Below the pieces are notes generated by a model. The model saw nothing but the letters and a program-made list of their open reading frames with translations, was not told the DNA's origin and ran no database searches. A stretch of 7,403 bases of DNA from Acidimicrobiia bacterium (GTDB lineage: Bacteria > Actinomycetota > Acidimicrobiia > Acidimicrobiales > Bin134): contig VYDF01000173.1 of assembly GCA_009843565.1 (NCBI GenBank), positions 1 to 7,403 of the forward strand, written 5' to 3'. This document shows positions 5,458-7,403 of the stretch, one piece after another. Position 1 is the first letter of the stretch. Each line of letters opens with the position of its first letter. The position numbers and the translations under genes are program-made.

Positions 5458-7242
5458 ATGGTCACGGTCCAAATCGACAACACCGCAGTAATCGACCCCG
5501 CTCAGCAAGCCGACATCGACAAGTTCGAGCGGATGCTTGTGCGCTACAAGGCCGGGGAGATCCCCGAAGACGTGATGCGGGTGTTCCGCCTGAACAACGG
5601 CATCTATGGCCAGCGCCAGGGCGGCACCAACCAGATGGTGCGGGTCAAGATCCCCGCCGGCATAGCCCATCCCGAGCATTTCGAGGCCCTGGCCCACATC
5701 GCCCGCACCTACTCCCGGGGCTGGGGCCACATCACTACCCGCCAGAACATTCAATTCCACTACGTGCAGATCGACGACGTCCCCGACGTGATGCGAACCC
5801 TGGCCTTGGTGGGGCTCACTACCCGGGAGGCTTGCGGCGACACCGTCCGCAACGTGCAGGGCTGCCACCTGGCCGGTGCCTGCCCCCACGAGGTGCTGGA
5901 CATCACCGCCTGGGCCCGGGCCACCGCACTGCACTTCTTGCGCCATCCCTACGCCCAGCGCCTGCCCCGCAAGTTCAAGATCAACTTCTCGGGCTGCGCC
6001 ACCGACTGCGGCCAGGCCATGTTCAACGATGTGGGCATAATCGCCGCCACCCGGGAGGTGGACGGCGGGGTCGAGGCCGGATTCCGGGTGTTCGTGGCCG
6101 GCGGTTTGGGGGCCAACCCCCATCCGGCACTGGCACTGGAAGACTTCACCTCCCGCGAGGACCTGCTCCCCACCATCGAGGCCTGCCTGCGGGTGTTCGA
6201 CCACGACGGCTACCGGGACAACAAGCTCCGGGCCCGGATGAAGTGGCTGGTGGAGAAGCTGGGCTTCGAGGAGCTTCAGCGCCGCATTTTCCGGGAGCGC
6301 AAGTTCTTGCTGGCCTCCTCCAGCTGGCCCGGAGGCATTCCCGACCTGGTGAAGATTCACGGCGACGCCCCTGCTGGGCGCCACGCTGAAGTCGAGGTCA
6401 CGCCGGTGGGTCAAGGGGTGGCGGTCTCCATCGGCGGCCGGGCGCCGTACGAGCGGTGGGAGCAAGCCAACGTGGTGCGGGGCGCGGCCAAGGGCACGGT
6501 GTCGGCCTACGCCTGGGCCCGCTTGGGCGACATCACCGCCGACCAATTCGACGCCCTGGCCGACATCCAGCGGGAGCTGGGAGCGGAGTGCCGGATCACC
6601 AACCGCCAGAACATCGTCTTCCGCGACTTGGCCGAGCACCAGCTGTCCCGGCTGTTCGAGTCGTTGTCGGCTATAGGTATGGCCGAGCCCGGCGCCGAGC
6701 TGCTGCGCGACGTGGTGGCCTGCCCCGGCGCCGACACCTGCAACCTGGCCGTCACCCAGTCTCGGGGCCTGGCCGACGCCATCGGCAACCGCTTGGACGA
6801 GGAGGGTCTGGCCGAGGTGGGAGGTCTGCGGATCAACATCTCGGGCTGCACCAACTCGTGCGGCCAGCACCACGCCTCCGACATCGGCTTCTTCGGCGCC
6901 GAGCGCCGGGCCCACGGCCGATCAGCCCCCGGCTACCAGATGCTCCTCGGGGGCTATGTGGGCGAGTCCCAGATCCACTTCGGCACCAAAGCCCTGCGCC
7001 TGCCGGCCCGCAATGCCCCCGAAGCGGTGGTGCGGGTGGTGCGCCAGTTCACCGCCGAGCGAGAGGCCGGCGAGGAGTTCCGCCACTGGCTGGAGCGCAA
7101 AGGCGGATCCCGAGAGGTCGGCAAGGCGCTGGCCGACTTGGACGAGTTCCCCTTGCCCGACGACGGCCCCGATTTCTACGTCGACTACGACGAGCCCGGC
7201 CCCTCCGAAGCGGTGCTCGGCGACTCTGAATGCGCAACCTGA
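5458..7242 (+). CDS. sir: Siroheme- and [4Fe-4S]-dependent sulfite (or nitrite) reductase, NirA/Sir family
   Basis: 594 residues, typical of the monomeric ferredoxin-type family. It reduces sulfite to sulfide (or nitrite to ammonia) by six electrons in the cytosol. Two homologous halves are seen. The N-terminal half has YGQRQGG (50-56), HITTRQNIQFHYV (91-103), VRNVQGC (130-136) and LPRKFKINFSG (169-179), which supply the Arg/Lys residues expected around siroheme. The C-terminal half has TNRQNIVF (381-388), ACPGADTC (421-428) and ISGCTNSCGQ (461-470), the CX5C...CX3C cluster site; the last Cys (468) should bridge to siroheme. The N-terminal half also has a complete CX5C (136, 142) and CX3C (180, 184). 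The adjoining cysH, as in the mycobacterial nirA-cysH pair, favours sulfite as substrate. The C-terminus is acidic. No flavoprotein subunit is visible, so ferredoxin is the likely donor. Confidence 0.93.
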   Translation: MVTVQIDNTAVIDPAQQADIDKFERMLVRYKAGEIPEDVMRVFRLNNGIYGQRQGGTNQMVRVKIPAGIAHPEHFEALAHIARTYSRGWGHITTRQNIQFHYVQIDDVPDVMRTLALVGLTTREACGDTVRNVQGCHLAGACPHEVLDITAWARATALHFLRHPYAQRLPRKFKINFSGCATDCGQAMFNDVGIIAATREVDGGVEAGFRVFVAGGLGANPHPALALEDFTSREDLLPTIEACLRVFDHDGYRDNKLRARMKWLVEKLGFEELQRRIFRERKFLLASSSWPGGIPDLVKIHGDAPAGRHAEVEVTPVGQGVAVSIGGRAPYERWEQANVVRGAAKGTVSAYAWARLGDITADQFDALADIQRELGAECRITNRQNIVFRDLAEHQLSRLFESLSAIGMAEPGAELLRDVVACPGADTCNLAVTQSRGLADAIGNRLDEEGLAEVGGLRINISGCTNSCGQHHASDIGFFGAERRAHGRSAPGYQMLLGGYVGESQIHFGTKALRLPARNAPEAVVRVVRQFTAEREAGEEFRHWLERKGGSREVGKALADLDEFPLPDDGPDFYVDYDEPGPSEAVLGDSECAT

Positions 7243-7403
7243 CCATTCCGTCGTTCACCGACGCGGAACTGGCTTCCCTAAACGAAGAGTTCGAGGGGCT
7301 GCCCGCGGAGAAGGTCATCCAGTGGGGAGTGGACAACTTCTCCCCCCATCTTGCACTGGCCGCATCGATGACCGACGCGGTGATGATCGACTTGGCCGTG
7401 AAG
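7230..7403 (+). CDS. cysH: Phosphoadenylyl/adenylyl-sulfate reductase CysH (N-terminal part; continues beyond window)
   Basis: The frame opens at ATG 7230 and stays open to the last base (58 residues). It starts MRNLTIPSFTDAELASLN and ends ASMTDAVMIDLAVK. The last stretch matches the actinobacterial CysH form of the S-F-D-ihLIDLA loop at the start of the PAPS-reductase fold, where the substrate phosphate binds. The enzyme reduces PAPS or APS to sulfite, which the upstream reductase then uses. The Cys-Cys / CxxC motifs that mark an iron-sulfur APS reductase lie outside the window, so APS and PAPS cannot be told apart. The start lies within the last 13 bases of the sulfite reductase gene, in another frame, with no strong ribosome binding site, which points to coupled translation. 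Confidence 0.85.
   Translation, partial: MRNLTIPSFTDAELASLNEEFEGLPAEKVIQWGVDNFSPHLALAASMTDAVMIDLAVK

Noticed and set aside
5413..6915. 500-codon open frame on the minus strand
   Set aside because: It is antisense to the sulfite reductase gene; its low-complexity Gly/Val/His/Ala-rich product has no recognisable domain and is a GC-rich shadow.

Overview
This is a GC-rich (by eye about 65%) stretch of bacterial chromosome with tightly packed core-metabolism genes. Gene content and codon use suggest a high-GC actinobacterium, possibly of the Acidimicrobiia. The pointers are a nadD - LytR_C protein - rsfS cluster, a plant-type (class II) DAHP synthase, and a NirA-type sulfite reductase next to cysH as in mycobacteria. 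The taxon is inferred, not shown. There are no tRNA or rRNA genes, no CRISPR array, no insertion sequence and no phage gene.

Layout. Bases 1-564 (+) are the 3' end of an amidohydrolase of the N-acyl-D-amino-acid deacylase type. It converges on a minus-strand operon read nadD (2863-2291), a membrane-anchored LytR_C protein (2298-1162), then rsfS (1089-709). A long imperfect hairpin at 624-690 lies between the two converging units. Divergent from nadD is a group-2-like sigma-70 factor (3049-3882, +). A class II DAHP synthase follows (3935-5308, +), with a likely terminator over its stop codon. A 149-base regulatory region with two related operator-like sites leads into a siroheme sulfite/nitrite reductase (5458-7242, +). 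That gene overlaps by 13 bases the start of cysH, which runs off the window at 7403.

How the genes work together. The sulfite reductase and CysH are the last two reductive steps of assimilatory sulfate reduction and are probably one translationally coupled operon. nadD (NAD synthesis), the LytR_C protein and rsfS (ribosome silencing) form a recurrent actinobacterial housekeeping cluster. DAHP synthase opens the shikimate pathway.

I see no clear new multi-gene system. The points most worth a second look are the divergent sigma factor, which has a shortened region 3 and altered promoter-contact residues; an ECF-type promoter motif upstream of it; the paired operator-like sites before the sulfite reductase; and a full CX5C...CX3C cysteine set in both halves of that reductase.
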